DNA of 9,233 nt from Bacteriovoracaceae bacterium UBA6144 (GTDB taxonomy: Bacteria; Bdellovibrionota; Bacteriovoracia; Bacteriovoracales; Bacteriovoracaceae). The stretch is taken from assembly GCA_002435705.1 (NCBI GenBank), contig DIVA01000120.1, positions 1 to 9,233 of the forward strand, read 5' to 3'. The position numbers and the translations under genes are program-made. Each line of letters opens with the position of its first letter. Positions within the stretch are counted from its first letter, which is position 1. Positions 6,582 through 9,233 of the stretch are shown here, in pieces. The notes under the pieces are model-generated. The model made no database searches and was not told the origin of the DNA. It was given only the letters and a program-made list of their open reading frames with translations.

Positions 6582-6655
6582 ACTAACTTCCTTTTTGCTA
6601 TACCCAATATGCAATCAATACTAAACCTTCATACTCCTTAGCGAAAGGTTCATCT
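6582..6655. promoter_or_regulatory. Divergent intergenic region
   Basis: This 74-bp gap separates the outward-facing HEAT-repeat and four-helix genes and must hold the start signals of one or both. Both ribosome binding sites are visible (AAGGA on the minus strand, AAAGG on the plus strand). I see no hexamer pair good enough to place a promoter on either strand. Confidence 0.4.
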
Positions 6656-7201
6656 ATGGCTTTTTTACTTCGCGGACTTATTTTAGTAATGGTGTGCGGG
6701 ATATTTCTAACTGCAACAACTGCATTAGGCTGGGTTGAACTTGAGTTCTCACACATCCAAACGGCAATCCCAACTTTTATTTTTTTGATCTTTATACAAG
6801 CTTTTGTCATGTTCTACTTTATTGGTGTGGCCCGCTTAGTTGAAAACGTTTGGAACGCGCTCCACTCAGCAGATAACCTTCATGAGCTTTTTGATGAGCC
6901 ACCCACAGACCTTGAACCCTACAAAAAGAAAGTTGCTCGTTTTGTTCACGAATCAAGCCTCAGTAAGCGCCAGACCATTCCTTGGACAATCCTCATGCTG
7001 ATTTTGGGCTCTATTGGATTTTTGCTTGGAGGCGCACACGATACGGGCCTGGTCAGAAAAGTTGTCCACTCTGGTGTGATTTACGGGTTTATGGTGGCAA
7101 TGATGATCGGATTCGTCAGACAATGGATCTATCTAGGAAAAAGCCACAAATTATTGCGTGATATGAAAACCCTCTTTGGGATGAGCTCCGACGCTATGTA
7201 G
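6656..7201 (+). CDS. Four-helix inner-membrane protein of unknown function
   Basis: A 181-residue protein that I do not recognise. Four hydrophobic helices are visible, in two hairpins (about 6-26 and 38-62; 107-127 and 137-155). A polar, acidic loop of some 45 residues lies between the hairpins and contains EPPTDLEPYKKK (81-92). His128 and His138 lie in or near the second hairpin and Cys14 in the first helix. Nothing here demonstrates haem or metal binding. Start ATG 6656 has AAAGG about seven bases upstream. It is transcribed away from the HEAT-repeat gene and the bc operon, sharing a 74-bp divergent region, so a link to the respiratory complex is suggested only by position. No terminator is obvious after it. 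Confidence 0.75.
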   Translation: MAFLLRGLILVMVCGIFLTATTALGWVELEFSHIQTAIPTFIFLIFIQAFVMFYFIGVARLVENVWNALHSADNLHELFDEPPTDLEPYKKKVARFVHESSLSKRQTIPWTILMLILGSIGFLLGGAHDTGLVRKVVHSGVIYGFMVAMMIGFVRQWIYLGKSHKLLRDMKTLFGMSSDAM

Positions 7202-7270
7202 CCGAAGCTATTGAGATTTCAGGCCCCGGTACAAGTCATATTCTTCCCCCTCTAAGCCAAATACAGAAGT

Positions 7271-7288
7271 TGGGTTAAAATTAACCCA
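7271..7288. repeat. Inverted repeat overlapping a start codon, with -10-like core
   Basis: TGGGTTAA (7271-7278) and TTAACCCA (7281-7288) are perfect inverted arms around a 2-bp centre. The right arm ends on the A of the ATG of the following gene. The core contains TAAAAT (7276-7281), a 5/6 match to a -10 box. If it is used, transcription would begin at about 7288, the start codon itself. The -35 region (taagcc) is poor, so activation by a protein, or no function, is possible. The symmetry could also be an operator. Confidence 0.4.
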
Positions 7289-9180
7289 TGATTTGGATAT
7301 TACTTACATTTTTTGCAATGGCTGAGGTTGAAGAAGCAACCAAGCAAGAAAGCCTCCCGATCAATGATCTGGCAAATAGAGCAATCTCCACAGTTGTTGA
7401 ATCAAGAGTAACTCGACAATTTGCGGATGTTCCACAAATTGCAAAATGCCTTGAAGATAGCAACAACCTTGTAAAAGAGAGTGACTTAAATTCTGGAACC
7501 AAAGAGCAGATACGAGAAAAAATTCGCCAAGCTCAAGTCAACGCATCTAATTGCGTGAAAACTGAGCTGGAAAGTGTAAAACCAGAGGATTTAGAAGCAC
7601 TTTCTGAAAAACTCGGCTTGAGAGATTTTGGTTTAGTTAAGGGAAAGGGAAGCAAAGCTGTTGTAGATTTCTTTTCATCTAAGTTTGAGGATGCATTTTA
7701 CGTAACAAAGAATGGGAAAAGAGATCGGATGGTCGTAGATCAATCTTTGTTTTTTGATATTTACGAATCGCAACTTGGTAAAAGTGTTTTACTTGAGCTC
7801 TCAAATTACTGCGTGAATAGCCTGAATGCTCGCCCTAGTCCAACCAGCAGATCGAGTTACTTTAATCAATTGAAGAGCAAAGAAACAGATCCTAGTAAAT
7901 ATACTGATACTTATTCAACTCCAAGATCAACTCCTGGCCCCAATGACCCACCAGTTGATCCAAATAAAGTATACGAAACCTTCATGCTTGAGGTGATTGG
8001 TACTTCTGATCCCCGTACAAAAGATCCAAATAAAATAAAAGAAGAACTTGGAGATGTTTATAAAACCTGCTCTTCACTTATCCCGAGTCTTTGTAAAATC
8101 TATAAAGAATGTGAATGCGAGTTTCGAAAAAACTCTGCCCTCGCCCTAGGAAAAGAGGCTCCTAATTGTATCGGCATTCCAAGCAACTCAGGCTCTTATG
8201 AGTCAATTTGCGTAGAAGGCACAACAACTGAAGTGACATTGGGATCTACAAAAATTAAAGAGCCTAATCGCGGAAGGAATTCGTGTCATGTTGAGGCGAG
8301 GCTTCGCGGATACCGAGGAAACCTGACGGCAACAAACCGTCAGCAAGCACTCCTAAGATCTGATTATGGTGGTGGGAAAGTTGTAGCGCGTAATCAAGGT
8401 AGAAACGTACCAACAGACAACGTCTATCAAGGCGGAGAGCAAGGGATAGATGATCTAACCTCATTGAGTTCAAAGGATATAGATAATATCAAATTTGGAG
8501 ATGAGGTCTCTGAGGATTGTATCAATAGTCCTACCAAAGAAAATTGCGAGGACTTCGCCTATGGAGAAGATGAAACATCACGTTTTGCGAACACAGCTGC
8601 TAGTTATGCTGCTACAACTGCTATTGAAGTGAAGAAACTGAAAAGCGTTGAAAACGACAAGGACAAGCTCATTGCTTTTTTGAAGGGTAAGGGCTACCTC
8701 GACCTTGCAAAGAAAGTGGAAGATGGAGCAAATGCGAATGAAATTGTTCGCGATGCAGCTCAACGTTTCGAGTCTCAAAGAGAAGCAACTTTCGGAGAAC
8801 TCTCTAAGGCCTTCGAGAGAAAGCAACTAGTGGGCGACGATGCCACGAGACAGAATAAAGTTAAAGAAATTAAAGCAGATATTCAAAATCGTGGTAATGA
8901 CTTCAAACAGCTAATGCTATTTAACAACGTAGTAACAAGCTTTCTTGATATTGAGAAAAAGAATCAAGACGGTAAATATGAATCAGCAGGTACCAACGTT
9001 AGAGCATTACAACGGGAATTATCAGGAAACACTTCACTCGAGGGGCTCACGGGTCTTGCCTCAGGATCCACACAACTTGGATCAGGTGATAGCCCAATAG
9101 TCGATCAAACTTTTATTGATGGTATCCTGGGAGAAACAGATGCCATAAAAAACTCAAGGCCTAAGAACTCTCAACCCTAA
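7288..9180 (+). CDS. Large, probably exported cysteine-rich protein of unknown function
   Basis: A 630-residue protein with no family I recognise. It opens with a short hydrophobic stretch (IWILLTFFAMA, 2-12) that could be a signal peptide cleaved after AMA, though it lacks the usual positive N-region and is short. The rest is hydrophilic. Twelve cysteines (54, 89, 175, 261, 269, 275, 277, 294, 308, 333, 411, 420) are all before residue 421, an even number that would suit disulfides outside the cytoplasm. A Pro/Ser/Thr-rich linker spans about 182-226. The C-terminal third (about 430-580) is charged, Cys-free and probably helical or coiled-coil, ending in a Gly/Ser-rich tail. A stop codon at 7282-7284 fixes the start at or after 7285. 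No Shine-Dalgarno precedes ATG 7288 or the next ATG at 7318. Export is likely but unproven. Confidence 0.75.
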   Translation: MIWILLTFFAMAEVEEATKQESLPINDLANRAISTVVESRVTRQFADVPQIAKCLEDSNNLVKESDLNSGTKEQIREKIRQAQVNASNCVKTELESVKPEDLEALSEKLGLRDFGLVKGKGSKAVVDFFSSKFEDAFYVTKNGKRDRMVVDQSLFFDIYESQLGKSVLLELSNYCVNSLNARPSPTSRSSYFNQLKSKETDPSKYTDTYSTPRSTPGPNDPPVDPNKVYETFMLEVIGTSDPRTKDPNKIKEELGDVYKTCSSLIPSLCKIYKECECEFRKNSALALGKEAPNCIGIPSNSGSYESICVEGTTTEVTLGSTKIKEPNRGRNSCHVEARLRGYRGNLTATNRQQALLRSDYGGGKVVARNQGRNVPTDNVYQGGEQGIDDLTSLSSKDIDNIKFGDEVSEDCINSPTKENCEDFAYGEDETSRFANTAASYAATTAIEVKKLKSVENDKDKLIAFLKGKGYLDLAKKVEDGANANEIVRDAAQRFESQREATFGELSKAFERKQLVGDDATRQNKVKEIKADIQNRGNDFKQLMLFNNVVTSFLDIEKKNQDGKYESAGTNVRALQRELSGNTSLEGLTGLASGSTQLGSGDSPIVDQTFIDGILGETDAIKNSRPKNSQP

Positions 9181-9233
9181 ATAGACTTAATCCAAATAAA
9201 CACTCGATTTGTCCCCGGTGGGGTTCTTTCTCG

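Noticed and set aside
6612..6614. TTG start giving an 11-residue longer HEAT-repeat protein
   Set aside because: ATG 6581 has a well-spaced AAGGA, while the TTG start lacks a comparably placed site and the extension has no feature of its own.
9213..9223. CCCC-GGT-GGGG followed by TTCTTTC as a terminator for the 630-residue gene
   Set aside because: The stem is only four pairs and the T-run is broken; the window ends here, so it cannot be judged further.

Overview
This window comes from a moderately AT-rich bacterial chromosome. The membrane-anchored Rieske protein and c-type haems with N-terminal membrane anchors suggest a Gram-negative respiring bacterium. The divided, b6-like cytochrome b served by a large multihaem cytochrome c, next to a long exported protein of no recognisable family, is what I would expect from a Bdellovibrionota- or Deltaproteobacteria-like lineage. 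That placement is an inference; nothing in the window fixes the taxon.

Left edge (1-330, minus strand): a complete tRNA-Ala(UGC) with an encoded CCA end is preceded by its own TTGACA-type promoter. It is followed by a boxA-like antitermination motif and a C(UUCG)G hairpin. This looks like the head of an rRNA transcription unit whose rRNA gene lies beyond the left edge. A symmetric terminator (330-358) separates it from the next operon.

Middle (364-5723, minus strand): a compact four-gene operon encodes a quinol:cytochrome c oxidoreductase (bc complex). Its order is Rieske protein, b6-like cytochrome b, a large subunit-IV-like cytochrome b C-terminal protein, and a 942-residue octahaem cytochrome c with a membrane anchor and a long coiled coil. 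The genes are 16-27 bp apart, most have recognisable ribosome binding sites, and a good sigma70-type promoter lies just upstream. Quinol would be oxidised between the two cytochrome b subunits. One electron goes through the Rieske cluster to the octahaem protein and the other through the b haems, where a conserved Cys suggests an additional covalently bound haem ci. Unusually, the Qo-site PEWY Glu is replaced by Pro (APWY).

Upstream of the operon on the same strand (5712-6581) is a membrane-anchored HEAT-repeat protein, probably periplasmic. Divergent from it (6656-7201, plus strand) is a four-helix membrane protein of unknown function. Both may be accessory to the bc complex, but only by position.

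Right side (7288-9180, plus strand): a 630-residue, probably exported, 12-cysteine protein that I do not recognise. It starts without a Shine-Dalgarno sequence, exactly where a -10-like element would place the transcript start, so its mRNA may be leaderless. The last 53 bp hold no gene.
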